Program-made: the position numbers and the translations under genes
Notes under the pieces: generated by a model
Database searches by the model: none
What the model was told of the DNA's origin: nothing
What the model saw: only the letters and a program-made list of their open reading frames with translations
Shown: in pieces, positions 23,676 through 35,900 of the stretch
Layout: every line of letters starts with the position of its first letter
Numbering within the stretch: position 1 is the stretch's first letter
Assembly (NCBI GenBank): GCA_029204225.1
Contig: CM055100.1
Coordinates: 7,318,713 to 7,382,712 of the forward strand
Length of the DNA: 64,000 nt
DNA from: Diphasiastrum complanatum
Lineage: Eukaryota; Streptophyta; Lycopodiopsida; Lycopodiales; Lycopodiaceae
Direction: 5' to 3'

Positions 23676-24509
23676 TTAACTAGGGTTAGGGTTGCCTTGG
23701 GATCCGCAAACCCTCCAACAGTCATATTGGCATTAACCTCTATTCAAATTCTCCATGTGGTAAAAAAACTCCTTCCTTTTAGCAACATATATATTTGAGT
23801 TTGAAAACTCTTAGAAAGCTTCAACCCTAACCAATTATGTGAGTCTAATCCATCCAAAACATTTTTGGTCCTTACAAAGTCCCCACATGACCTTACATGC
23901 TTTGACTGTCATTGAAGCCCTAATTTGACAATTTGATTTTTTTCTGACTAAGTAATTTTTCAAATTTGCCATAAGAGATCCAATTATTACACGAATATAC
24001 CTCTCATATAGTCAATTCAATAATTTTTTGTTCTATAAAGTACCCATATGACCTTTAATGCTTAAAATGTCTTTTTGGTCATAAATATGGATTTCATCGG
24101 CTGATTGTTGTTTTTGAGTGATTTGACATATGAGATATAAGCATGACACAAAATTTTGCAACTAATGTAGTTGTCATAGATTTGATCTATTGGCCATGCG
24201 ACTCTCTAAAATGCTTGCATAGGCCATGCAAAGTCCATGGTCAAAACATTTGTTGTGTAGGTATTTCATTCCAATATTGATATAGATATCCACACAAATC
24301 TAATATTTTGCTATCATAATCCTAGCCATCGCCTGATAAAAATCCAATGATCAATTGCTCTATGTAATTGCTTGCTCACTCGCTCGATCTGAGGACATTG
24401 ATTAGTACTTAGGGTGTTTTCACTTTATAGACACAAGGGGATAAAGTTCATTTCCAAAATGGACTTTATGTCACAACCACTTACTCCTTTAAGTGACTTC
24501 AAATGAATA
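23676..24509. other. no gene recognised
   Basis: AT-rich flank between the gypsy-like element and copia H, with only short chance frames. Confidence 0.5.
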
Positions 24510-26290
24510 ATGTGGAAAGGAATCTCATTGGAGTGGTCAAATATGTCGTGGTGGTCTAAAATTCTAAGTCTTGGAATTTGGCCGAGGGCTAAACTATCAT
24601 GCAATTGTTGGCATTTAAAATTCTACAAAGATTCTAGATTTATCAGCATTATGTTCATCAAGAACAAGTCTGAGGCATTCAACTATTTCAAATACTTCAA
24701 ACAGCTCGCTGAGACAAAGACTGTTCAACGACTCAAGACCACCATGGTGGAGAGTTTTTGTCAAACAAAATGTTTGACTATCTAGCATCATTTGGCATTC
24801 ATCACCAGTTCACCACCAGCTACACACCATAGCAAAATGGAGTAGCTGAAAGGAGGAACCAAACATTGCTAAATGCAGCACGATTGATGATGTCAAATGC
24901 TCAACTCACCAAGAACTTTTGGGCTAAAGCTATTTCAACATCTTGTTATGTACAAAACTATTCGAGTACCGAAGCAGTCGACTCAAAGACTCTCTTAGAA
25001 GCTTTCTATGGCTACAAACTGAGTCTACGACACCTCTAAGTGTTTGGTTGTCTTTGTTATGTACACATTCTCTCTGATCTGAGAAAGAAGCTTGAACTTG
25101 TTAGTTGCAAAAGTATCTTCATTGGATACTTGACATCACACAAAGCCTATCGAATCTACGATGTCGAAAGCAACCAATGCAAGAGTTCGTTCCAATGAGT
25201 CCCATCACCATCGACAGGCCTCGACCTGTGAGTGTTCCAACGAGCATGGAAGATGCCCCTGTCACACAGTAAGGAGAATCATCATCTCAGCAACTGACTA
25301 TTGTTTGAAGATCCGCACGACATCGACAAAAACCTGATCATTTCGTTCCTCAGACATTCATCAGCAATGATCAACCTACTTCGGTAACAGAAGCATTGTC
25401 GAGTTCAAATGCAGACATCTGGCGTTCTGCCATGCATGCTGAGTACAATTCATTGATGAAGAACAAGACCTAGTGTCTTGTCGAAGCTCCTATAGATGCA
25501 AAGATCATCGACACTAAGTGTATCTTCAAGATGAAACTCAATTCAGATGGTTCAACAGCCAAATGAAAAGCTCGTCTAGTAGTCAAAGATTACGAACAAA
25601 CCTATGGGATTGACTACATTGAGACATACAGTCCAGTCATAAGACTTAAGTCAATTCGATCTTTATTCACCTTCGTAGCTTACCCGTAAACCAGATGGAT
25701 GTTCAAATAACATTTCTAAACAGATACATACAAAAAGACATCTGCATCTATCAACCTGAAGGTTGCATCCTTCAAGGCCAAGAACACAAAGTATGTAAGC
25801 TACAAAAAGCTCTCTATGGGCTAAAGCAAGCTCCAAGGGTCTGTTTTGATAGAATCAATCGATTCTTGTTGCATCATGACTTCATCCTAAACTTGCTGAC
25901 TCTAATGTTTATCTCAAAAACAGAGGCTCAAGCTATGTCATAATAGCTCTATATGTTGATGACTCACTGATCATCAACAATTCGAACCAATTGCTTCATG
26001 AGACGAAGACTCTTTTGTCGAAGGAATTCGAAATGATTGATTCAAGCCCTATGCACTACCTTCTGGAGATCGAGATAACCAGAGATAGAGTGAAGACAAG
26101 TATCACACAAAGTCAAGAAAGGTATCTAACTAGTATACTCTACAAGTATGGCATGGAAAACTACAAGTCAATAAACTCGCCTTTGGACCCAGGATTCAAA
26201 TTGTCAAAGGATAAGTGCCCGAAGACTAATGCAAAGAAGAAACTGATGTGCAACTACCCCTATCAACGTAACATTCTTGTAATATTTTAA
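24510..26290 (+). pseudogene. copia H: integrase to RT, heavily decayed
   Basis: Plus-strand similarity in order: integrase core (SRFISIMFIKNKSEAFNYFK near 24,630; AERRNQTLLNAARLMMSNAQ near 24,845), RT start (QPEGCILQGQEHKVCKLQKA, then LYGLKQAP, near 25,760), LYVDDSL (25,948) and the segment up to KYGMENYKSINSPLDPGFKL (26,215). Many stops and frameshifts interrupt it. The first half of the integrase and all of RNase H are absent. Confidence 0.88.
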
Positions 26291-27099
26291 AAGCTATCAT
26301 TATTTCAATTCCGTGTTTAGGAAAGCCAACACATAGTGAGAATGGAATCAACATTTTAGAAAAGTTGGTTTCTGATTTTTTAGAATGTAACATAGGACTA
26401 CTTTAAGCTTATTATCATTAATCTCAAAAAATACAAGAATTTCCACAGTGCTTGAATTTTGCAACTTGGGAAAAGTTACATTCAAAGAATACAAGAATAA
26501 ATTATCAATTTTCAACATCGTCCAGGTAAATTTTTTATATTGGGTAGGCCCAAAGAAATATTTGATAGGAACGTAGGAAAATTTTGATTTTTGGTCAGGA
26601 GGCAATGGCTACAAATTTGTCATCATCCTAGCTATTCACAATAAATGCCAAATATGGTGGCATGAATATCAAAGAGAATTTAATTAATAGGGAGAGTTTG
26701 AAAATTTTCAATTTTTATGTTCTGAGAGGTAAACTTAGTATTAAGCTAATTTAGTTGCAGTTAGTTATTAATTTGTCACCATGCTAGCTAGTTGTTATTA
26801 ATGTCAAAATTTATTTACAAGAAGATTAGAATTTGCAAGGGTTTAGGCTCTAAAAGACAACGATATCCATTTTAAACTGAGAAGCTTCAAATGTAGGGAA
26901 ACTCAAATGAGGTTTTAGAACCCCTTTCCTTATTAGAGTCATACATGTACTACAGCTTGTCATTCAAACCAGGAGTCTGCCTCTAACTATAGATCATCTC
27001 TTAATTTGTACAATAATTAAGCTTTCAACATATTATAATAGTAAGGAAGTGTGCTACTACTTATCTTATTCCTTTTATTCATGTACTTACCTGCTTCTC
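26291..27099. other. no gene recognised
   Basis: AT-rich sequence between copia H and the surviving end of copia C. No homology is seen. Confidence 0.5.
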
Positions 27100-27719
27100 T
27101 AACTTTTATGTCATGAATGAAGGCACTGACATGTCATCGATAAAAGTGATAAAATTCAATGTAGAACGTAGAGAGAGAGTACTCATAGGGCCACACAAAT
27201 TACTATGTATCAGTTCTAGAATGGACTTAGATCTAGTGGCTTGTCCCTTTGGAAATCTTGATCTAAGTTGTTTGCCTAGTAGGCACATCTCACAGACTTG
27301 TCGAATGTTAGAGGAGACAACATTAAGATTTAAATCCTTGACCATGCTATTACGATGCATATACAAGATCGATCTCATGTTTAGTTGTCCTAATCTTCGA
27401 TGCCATAATTGGGCATTTGAAGTACTCACATTTTTGAAAGTGCATATTCATGACTCAGAATGTACAAATTACCTTCTCTGTTTGTAGAGAGGATTTCTTT
27501 ATCGCACTTGTCTAGAATGATATATTGTCTTGAATTGAACATGCTTCTGCAGCCTTGATCAGTGAACTTGCTGACTAACAATAAGTTTTTGGTCAGTTTG
27601 GGTATATACAGTACATCCTTGAGCAAAATCAATTTGTCATTTGGAAGATAAAGACGAATAGATCCTTTGCCTTCAATCTGCAGTACTAGACATACTTCAA
27701 ATCTGCTGGTGTGAGAGCT
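27100..27719 (-). pseudogene. copia C, downstream half (protease end to integrase start)
   Basis: Minus-strand translation continues the copia C protease: LRLYLPNDK-like residues, LLKDVLYIPKLTKNLLLVSK, then GAG-pre-integrase WHRRLGQLNM, the zinc-binding CEMCLLGKQ and integrase start ELIHSNLCGPM. It ends near 27,100. Its upstream half lies at 37,082-38,143, on the far side of element D. GAGCT at 27,715-27,719 is one copy of the target duplication made by D. Confidence 0.88.
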
Positions 27720-27910
27720 AGAATTAAAGTAGAATCATTGTGCTACTGTACTGTGGGTCCTATCAGCTGATAAGGATCAGTTGGCCTCACCACGAGGCAA
27801 GTCGATGGGACACGCATCCCGTCAACGACAACCTGGGTCATGCATGGGTTGCCTGAGTGAACAACTATATGTACAGTGTAATTTCATTTTGAGAAAAACA
27901 GTTGCTATGG
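27720..27910 (+). repeat. 5' LTR of copia D
   Basis: A short ~191-bp LTR matching 36,891-37,081 with about ten substitutions, mostly transitions. The ends set by the GAGCT duplication are AGAATTAAAG and GCTATG(G/T); canonical TG/CA is not preserved, so edges are uncertain by one or two bases. No clear Met-type primer site follows. Confidence 0.8.
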
Positions 27911-28369
27911 CCTTCAACTTCATTAAAAAATTTTAAAGTGAAAGTTGAGTTGGGTCCCTTCACAAGTGAAGAGTGAAGTTTCTTCAAGGTGAAGAAACAG
28001 TTCAAAAACAAGGAAAATCCCTATTTTTGGGTCCTTTGCCCGTTTTGACCCAAATGTAAGGCTATAACATCAAACGAAGGGCACCCAGACTGTACCTACA
28101 AGTACGGTACAGCAAAACAGAGTAATTGTAGTGGAGAAAGTGTTCGGAGTGCACCAAAAGTGATTTCACCATTCCATTGGGCACGTAGTTGGGAGTTGAC
28201 GACTGAGTGCATTTCGGAAGCAAAACCTTTCTTTTAAAAGCTATTTTTGACGCCGATTTGGCTTTCAAATTGGTGAAAAAGCGGCGAGTGGCCTGGTAAT
28301 GGAAAAAGTCCAAGTCATTATTTTCAACTTTTGACATCACAGTTGTCCTCGGCATACTGTTTTTAGCCT

Positions 28370-29418
28370 ATGACAGAAAGCTCAAGCAGTTTTGCGATGA
28401 CAAACATGGGAGAGTCCATTTTGAGTGAAAGTAGCAAATTGGACGGGATTTCCAACTATGCAGTGTGGAAATTCAAAATGAAAAACATACTGATGGAGAA
28501 AGACGTTTGGGAAGTCGTCACAGGTGATGAGAGAAGGCCGCCAAATGAAACAAATATCAAAGTGTTCGACAAAAAGATGAGAAAAGCTTTGACCCTCATT
28601 AATTTGTCAATGAAGGATCACATCTTACCCACATTTGTGATGCTATTACACCCAGACAGGCATGGGATGTGCTAAAGGAGCAGTTTGAGATGTCAAATCC
28701 GTCTAGAATCATGTTTTTGAAGTCAAAGTTGAATAGTGCCCGCATGGAGCAAGGAGAGCACATTCAGACGTACATGACCAGAATCAAGACAATGAGGTCT
28801 GAACTGCATTCTATTGGTGAGTGCATACGTGATGTGGAGCTGGTTCACAATGCATTGTGCGGCATTGCAGAATCCTATCAGATGTTTGTGAGTGGAATAT
28901 CATCAAGAGAAAGATTTGCAATCTTTGACGAGCTCATAGGAATCTTGATGCAGGAAGAGCAACGACGAGAAATAGTGAAAGCTAGATGTCAAAATACTGA
29001 CGATCAAGCACTTGCGACATGCCAAAAACAAGGCAAGGGCAAGGGCAAGAAGAAGTCTAAACAACAATTTGCCAAGTCTCAGGAGGATGACGGATCTTCC
29101 AGTAAGACCAAGAAGAAAGACAAGTGCTTCCATTGTGGTAAAAAGGGCCATTGGAAGAGTGATTGTCGCAAATTCCTGGCAGAACAAGGCAAGGGAAAAC
29201 CAAAACAAGCAGGCAACCTTGTCGATGACGGTGAGATTGAAGACTCTAATATCTTCATATCCGCATTGTCATCTAATCAAGATGATCAGGCATGTTATAT
29301 TGACTCGGGAGCCACAAGACACATGACAAGTAACAAGAATTGGTTCAGTAGCTTGAAAGTGTTGGATAATGGAACGATGAATCCAAGATGTATGAAGACA
29401 AGGATGCTGAGGAGATAG
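28370..29418 (+). pseudogene. copia D: gag and protease
   Basis: Gag begins MTESSSSFAMTNMGESILSE, with the core SNYAVWKFKMKNILMEKD. It frameshifts near 28,670 and resumes through LKEQFEMSNPSRIMFLKSKL. A Lys/Gly-rich stretch, a complete zinc knuckle CFHCGKKGHWKSDC (near 29,130) and the protease active-site segment CYIDSGATRHMTSNKNWF (near 29,295) follow. The frame then leaves the protease. Gag packages the RNA and the aspartic protease matures the polyprotein in active elements. Confidence 0.9.
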
Positions 29419-31129
29419 ACTACTCAATCTCAAGAGACAGGTTGCAAAGGTAGAGACAAACCTTTTGGTGCAAGAAGAATTGAAGTTGCAGGTGACAAAC
29501 TCAAGGAGAAGGATGTACCGTGGGAGAGATTTTCACCAGGAAGCTGATCACCTGACAGGAAGCTCCCTAAGTGGTTTGAGAGATTGTTGGAGAGTCGTGA
29601 CATGGATGACTTTCCAGGATCATCTAGCCAGGGAGAGCTACGAAGATCAACAATAGAGAAGACACAAACTGAAAGGTATGAAACAAATTATGCTCTCTTA
29701 TCTAGCACTATTCAAAGAAAAGGACCTTCGACTTATGGTGAAGCGAAGGATGATGACATTTGGGTCAAGGCCATGGGAGAGGAGATGGAGTCAATAACTA
29801 AGCATAGCACATGGGACTTAGCAGAACCACCAGTTGGCAAGAAACCCATTGGTTGCAAATGGGTATACAGGACTAAGTATCATGCAGATGGTAGTATAGC
29901 AAAGCACAAGGCAAGATTGGTGATCAAAGGGTATGCACAAAGTAAAGGCATCGACTATGAGAAGACCTTTGTGCCAGTATGTAAGTGGAATACTCTACGT
30001 CTACTTGTTGCTTTAGCTTCACATTTTGGTTGGCCTTTGCATCAGATGGATGTGAAATCTGCTTTTCTAAATGGTGAGTTAGAAGAAGAGGTGTTCATGG
30101 ATCAACCTGAAGGCTTTGTAACAAAGGGACAGGAGAATAAAGTATGTCGCTTGAAGAAAGCCCTTTATGGTCTTAAACAGGCACCACATACGTGGTATAG
30201 CAGGATTGATGCCTACTTTCATTTAAAGGGGATGGTGAGAACACACTTTGATCCAAATCTATATGTCTTATGCTTTGATGGTATGGTTGCTTTGATTGCT
30301 CTTTATGTTGATGACTTGATTATTATGGGAAATAATCAAGAGATGATAGATATGATCAAGAAAAGACCTCATGGAACAATTCAATATGACATATCTCAGC
30401 CTAATGCATTATTGGCTTGGAGTAGAGGTGTGGCAAAAAGGACACGAAGTGGGTTTAACACAGGTGAAGTATGTCAAAGAGTTGCTGCACAAGTTTAGGT
30501 TGCAGGATTGCAAACCAGTGAATACTCCCATTGAACCAGGTAAAAAGCTTTCTAAGCTTGATGAGTCACAGCCATTTGATGCTACGCTGTATAGGCAGTT
30601 AGTAGGGAGCTTGATTTACCTTACCATGACTAGACCAGATATATGCTATGGTGTTGGCATTGTAAGTCAGTTTATGGCAGCACCTACAAAAATGCATTGG
30701 AAGGCAGCTAAACGCATTCTGCGTTATGTGAAAGGCACTTCAGATTATGGATTGATTTACAGGAAGCATGATGGGTTACATGAGTTGTGTGGCTATGTAG
30801 ATGCGGATTGGGGAGATGACTATGATGATTGTAGATCCACCACATGGTATGTATTCTAGTTTTGTGGTAGTTGCTTTTCCTGGTCTAGTAAGAAGCAAAG
30901 TACAATTCCTCTATCCACCACAGAAGCAGAGTATAAGACAATGTGTAGTGCAACATAGGAAGCTATATGGTTTAGACAAATCTTGGAAGAAGTTGGCATG
31001 AAACAGAAAAATCTCACAACATTACATAGCAACAGTCAGAGTGGCATTCAGCTAGCAAAGAATCCAGTATTCCATGTGAGAACCAAACACATTAAAATTC
31101 AGTATCACTTTATACGTGAGAGGCTGCTA
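29419..31129 (+). pseudogene. copia D: RT and N-terminal part of RNase H
   Basis: After a poorly conserved linker the RT starts near 29,720 with DDDIWVKAMGEEMESITKHS and continues through GCKWVYRTKYHADGS, QMDVKSAFLNGELEEEVFMD, LYGLKQAP and the catalytic LYVDDLIIMG (near 30,304). One frameshift occurs near 30,370. RNase H follows (YVDADWGDDYDDCRST, TTEAEYKTMCSA with an in-frame stop, RTKHIKIQYHFIRERLLS) and is interrupted at 31,130 by element E. No integrase core lies between protease and RT, so that segment has been deleted. Confidence 0.9.
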
Positions 31130-31134
31130 AGTCG
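31130..31134 (+). other. target-site duplication AGTCG (left) of element E
   Basis: AGTCG precedes TGTGAAAATTG of E's 5' LTR and is repeated at 36,707-36,711 just after the 3' LTR. A five-base duplication is typical of copia integration. Confidence 0.95.
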
Positions 31135-31781
31135 TGTGAAAATTGTCAACATTTCCTTGTCTAGTTTTAGGCCAAAATTGCTAAAAATGGCACATAGTTT
31201 AGGATCTGACTTTTCACACGTGTGAAACAGGTCTAGATATTTTTAGTAAGTGTATTTTTTCAGTATGAAGAAGTGTCAAACTTCAAGACCTTCAAAATGA
31301 GTCCATTTTCATGTATTTTGGACATATATGCCAATTTTACCTATATAGGGCATATTTTAGGTAAGGAGGGTCTAGAGAGAGGAGAGAGAGTCATCTCTCT
31401 CAGCTATATATAGCAGGTAGGCCGTGGAGAAACAGGTTGGAGCAGATCCATTGTATTCATTTGCTTAATGAGAGATTTTTCTATTGGGTTCTCCTTCCAT
31501 TGTTGGCATTGTGTAGTGATTGAGTTCAAGCTTTGTGTGTATGATCTTAGGTGCTTTCCAAAAGTGGTAGGCTGATGTATTATGGACTGTATAATGCTAT
31601 TTTGGGCCGCACTTGATGTTTATGGAAGTTTCCATTTGTGATAAATGTTTTTTGATCAAGTTCTTTGCATTCTAGGTAGCATAGAATGTGTTGCCAATTC
31701 CTAGCTTATGTAGTTTGGAGTGCAAGCATTCAAGCCAATGATCTTGGAGTTTAGATCCACTTAGGATCTGTATTTTTCACA
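31135..31781 (+). repeat. 5' LTR of element E
   Basis: A 647-bp LTR from TGTGAAAATTG to ATTTTTCACA. By eye it is identical, with no gap, to 36,060-36,706. It carries the palindrome TTCACACGTGTGAA (31,213-31,226) and a TATA-like TATATATA (about 31,405), a plausible promoter. Identical LTRs indicate a very recent insertion. Confidence 0.95.
31213..31412 (+). promoter_or_regulatory. E LTR promoter: G-box palindrome plus TATA
   Basis: TTCACACGTGTGAA is a perfect 14-bp palindrome centred on CACGTG, the plant G-box bound by bZIP and bHLH factors. It lies about 180 bp before a TATATATA element that follows a GA-rich tract. The promoter role is inferred from position in the LTR. Confidence 0.55.
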
Positions 31782-32953
31782 TGGTATCAGAGCTGGTTGG
31801 CTTCTATTTACAGTAAGTATTCCATTTTTGGTGATATTTGGATGTTTGATCAAGTTCTAGCATGATTTTGCATTGCTTTGTTGATCAAATCTTACTAACC
31901 TTTGTTTTGTGAGTTGAACTTGTGGATCAAAAGCATATTTCAGGTCTATTGAAGATCAGAGGCTGAAAAGAAACTATTTTGGATCAGATCATAACACCTA
32001 ATCATTTGTGATTGTGAGGCTTGTGCATATTCAATACTAACAATGTTCTTTTCAATCCTATTGTTGACAATCTCCATTCTTGGATGAACACTCTCCTTAA
32101 GTGGATGAAACTTCTCCTTAAGTGGATGACAAATGCTCTTTTGAGTGAGTTGTAATTCTCCTAAAGGCTGAGCAAAGCTCCCATTTGGATGAAAGATCCC
32201 CTTTTTTGGGTGAACATATTGTAAGCTCCATTGTGAAGAGCATATTGTAAAGATTGTCATCAATTTTGGCATAAATATTGGTGTACTTTGTTGAGCATGT
32301 AAGTAACTCTCCTTATGTAATTTGATTGGAGCATTTGCTGGAAGGTGTTAACCATTATGCAAGTGTGTTTTCAGGTTCTTAACAGGTTGAGGAACATTCT
32401 CATGTGAAGTGATCTTAGATCTACATCTAAACACCAAGATTTGACAAGATAGTGAAGCTAGTCTTGTGATTCACTAAGTGTGCTCATTCATTCACCTCTA
32501 AATCTTGTATTTATCACTTGCTGGAGTTTATAAACTTTTAGAAGTGTGGTTTACATGTGGTTTTACAGGTTGAATCAATATCTTAGTGTGTTGATCATAT
32601 GTTGATCAAGTTTGTTCATTACTAGGTAATCTTGGCATCCTAGTTTTGGGTATTTTCTAAGAATGCAAGTAACTCTTCACACCATAACTTGATTTGGTCA
32701 CTTGCTGGAAAGTTTGAGAGCTTAAGCAAGAGTGTGTTCAGGTTGGTTTGATTTTGTAATCCATTCTTAGTGTGTGCAAAGTGTTGCATGTGTTTCAATC
32801 TTCCTTTCTATGCTTGGAAACCATCTAGGTTCAAGATAGAAGTGTTTTAGGGTCCTAAATCTTCATAGATCTCTTTATCTATCATTTGTTGAGAGAAAAG
32901 TGAGTGCTAAGTGCTTTAGGACAAAACCTAAAAGTTGAAGAAACATTAGAATC
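31782..32953 (+). other. E primer-binding site and ~1.17-kb leader
   Basis: TGGTATCAGAGCTGG (31,782-31,796) directly follows the LTR. The leader before the gag ATG is unusually long. It contains repeated units around GTAACTCTYC...GCTGGAA...GTGTTCAGGTT (near 32,293, 32,520 and 32,668) and a cluster CTCCTTAAGTGGATGAA near 32,095. No protein is encoded. Confidence 0.8.
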
Positions 32954-35900
32954 ATGGCTTCCAATGGTGGGATCATGCTAGAGTCTAGTGAAAGGTTGAG
33001 TTCATCAAACTACTCTACTTGGAAAGTGAGGATGGAGTCCTTACTTGAGTTGAATGAACTCATGGACATAGTTGCAGAAATTGAAGAGAGACCTCTCACA
33101 CTTCAAGAGCAACAAAGGTTTGATAAGAAGGCCAAAAGGGCTCTTCATATCATTAAAATGAATGTTACAAATGAACTTCTCAAGGAAGTTGGAAAGTGTC
33201 AAAGTGCAAGTGAGGCATGGAATGCCTTAAAGAAGCTCTTTGAATCAAAGTCCACATCTAGGGTATTGACCCTAAGGAGACAAATATTTTCTAGTAGGCA
33301 AAGAGAGGGTGAAAGTGCTCATGCATTTATCTTGAGAGTTAAGTCCCTAAGTGATGATTTAGCATGCATTGATGAGAACATAAAAGATGGTGAAATAGTC
33401 CAAGTTATGTTGAATGGTTTGCTAAATGAACATGCTAACCTTGTGCAAAGTTTTGCCATTCAAAGAGTCTTGCCAAGTGTGGTTGACTTGCAAGAAATCT
33501 TATTGGCTGAAGAACATAGGTTGCAATCAAAGCTTGATGGTGCATCCTTGCAAGGTGGAGGTGAAGAGGCTTTCTTCACAAAAGGCAAATTCAAGGGCAA
33601 AGGTAAAGGCAAAGGAAAATGGTCCAAAGGTGGTAACTTTGATCATGATGATCACTCTTCCTCTTCCTCTTCTACTAAGAACAATAAGTCAAAGTTCAAG
33701 TGCTTTTATTGTGGGATAAAAGGACATTTTGCAAATGAATGCCATAAGAAACAAAATGCTAGATCTAGGTTGAGATCTAATGTACTTCTTGGAGATGATA
33801 ATTGTTGTGCTAACTTGGCAAGCTTTGGTGAATCTATGGTCAATTTTTTGGATCCATTGGATCTTGAAGATGCACTAGTGTTACCTACTAGTCATATGGA
33901 GTCATGTGGAGCTAAATTAGCATCATGTTTGTACTCTTCTACTCATGGACTTCCAAGGCTTGGTGGTTCTTCAATGGTGCTAGATGGCAAGTGCAAAAAT
34001 GGAAAAGGTAAGGAAGGAGCTAACTTCATCAATGGAGTTGATGAAGATTCTTCTTTGGAAGTGATTGTTGCTAATGACTTGTTTGTTCATATGGAAAAAG
34101 ATGGAGATGCTAAGTGTCATTCTTTGCAAGAAGATGGTTGTTCTTCTAATTCTTTTCATATTGATGTATGTAATCATGTGGGAAAAGATGATGGTGCTTT
34201 GAGCATGCTTGAAGGAAATGGTTCTTTTACATCTTTTTGTGATAAAGTCATTTGTGCAACAAGTGGTGTCACATTTCTTCATAAAAAGAGTAGATCAAAG
34301 GTTTCTATCATGAGACTTGGTGAGGGAGATCACAAGTCAAAAGGAAGAGAAGTATGTGAAGTGTTCAAAGTAGGATGTACTTTGAATGATGTTTTTATGA
34401 ACGATAGTGAGGAAGAATCATTATCATATGACTCATTACCTAAATCATTGAGTAGAAGTTCATGTTTGAAAAGAGAGAGTACTTCAATCACTCTTATGTT
34501 GAAGGTACTAAGGATTCTTTTCTTGGCTTCTAATATTCAAGAGTCTTCTACTTCTTATGGTGCAACTATCAAGAGGGAGGTTTCTAACTTTTGTGGTGCT
34601 AGCATTAAGAGGGAGTCTTGTGAAGGAAAGGGCAATGGAAGAGTGGTTCTTGGGAAGATCCAAAGCATGGATCTAACATCTCTTCATCAACTCAAAGCAT
34701 TCTATGATTGTGGTGGATTGTTCATTCATGGTCAAGATGGCAAAAGGTTGGTTGAAGAAGACTACATGGAGCAACTCAAGTGGCAACTTCTTCAAGGCAA
34801 GGGAGATATCATTGGTGAGCTTATTGAGGTTTGTTATGAACTCAAGAGGGCTATTTTGATTAGGTTTGATACTCATCTTCACCTACTCTACTTCATGTTA
34901 AATGGAAATGTTGGAATCTATCTTTTGGTTTATGATGGTGGCATTGTTTTCACTAACTATAGTGAAGGGTCAAATTTGAGCATTGATGAGATCTTGTGGG
35001 ATCTTAATCATGTGTTTGAGAGGGAGTATCTTCAGAGTTTCAGATCTGAAGATGTTCACATATGCAAGATCTTTGATGTCTTATTGGAAGATCAAGAGGT
35101 TGATCTTGGATTGCTTCATCAACACCAAGAGACAAGTGGCAATTCGAAGCTAGTGAAAAGCATCAAAGAAGAGACAAATGGTCAAGGCATTTTGGATCCG
35201 TTTTTACAGGTTCTTGAAGGTTCAAGTAAGGTCTTTGAAGCTGCAAGGAAGTGTCTTCTTACTCTACCTCACTTGCCTAATCTCATGTATGAACATTGTT
35301 ATGTCAATGTGTTGAAATTGTCAAATTTCAATAAAACTAGTTCCATAGTTTTGCATCCTTTGGATCTTGGAGATGGAATAGTTATCATTGCTGGTTTGTA
35401 TGATCAAGTACATGAATTCATTCAGATCTTGAAAGGTATTGAAGTGGTCAATATGTTTTCTTTTGAACAAAGTTCAAGATCTAGTATTCTAGTGTTGGCA
35501 AATTGGCAACTTGTTGACATTGTAGGATCAAGCGTTGTGTGCAAATCTTGTGGAGGTACTTCAAGTATTTCAAGTTCAGGTTTTGGTCATTCAAATGGAG
35601 TAGGGAACACATCTTTTTGGCATTCATTCACTCAAAGGCTTTCATGGATTGAAGATCTACAAAGGCAAGGTGGTGATGGAAGTTCATTCATGGAGATACA
35701 TGTTGCATTCACTATATGTATAGTGAAATGTGGAGGAGGCATGCAAACACTTGTTGATCACTTTCATTTACAACTTGTTTGCTGCTATTTTACAGAGAAA
35801 CCAGAGATGGATACATGGAGGAATTCATTAATTGAGATTCTATGTTCTTTTACATGTACCATTTTTATGATTCTATGTAAAATTGATGTAAGAAATAGTG

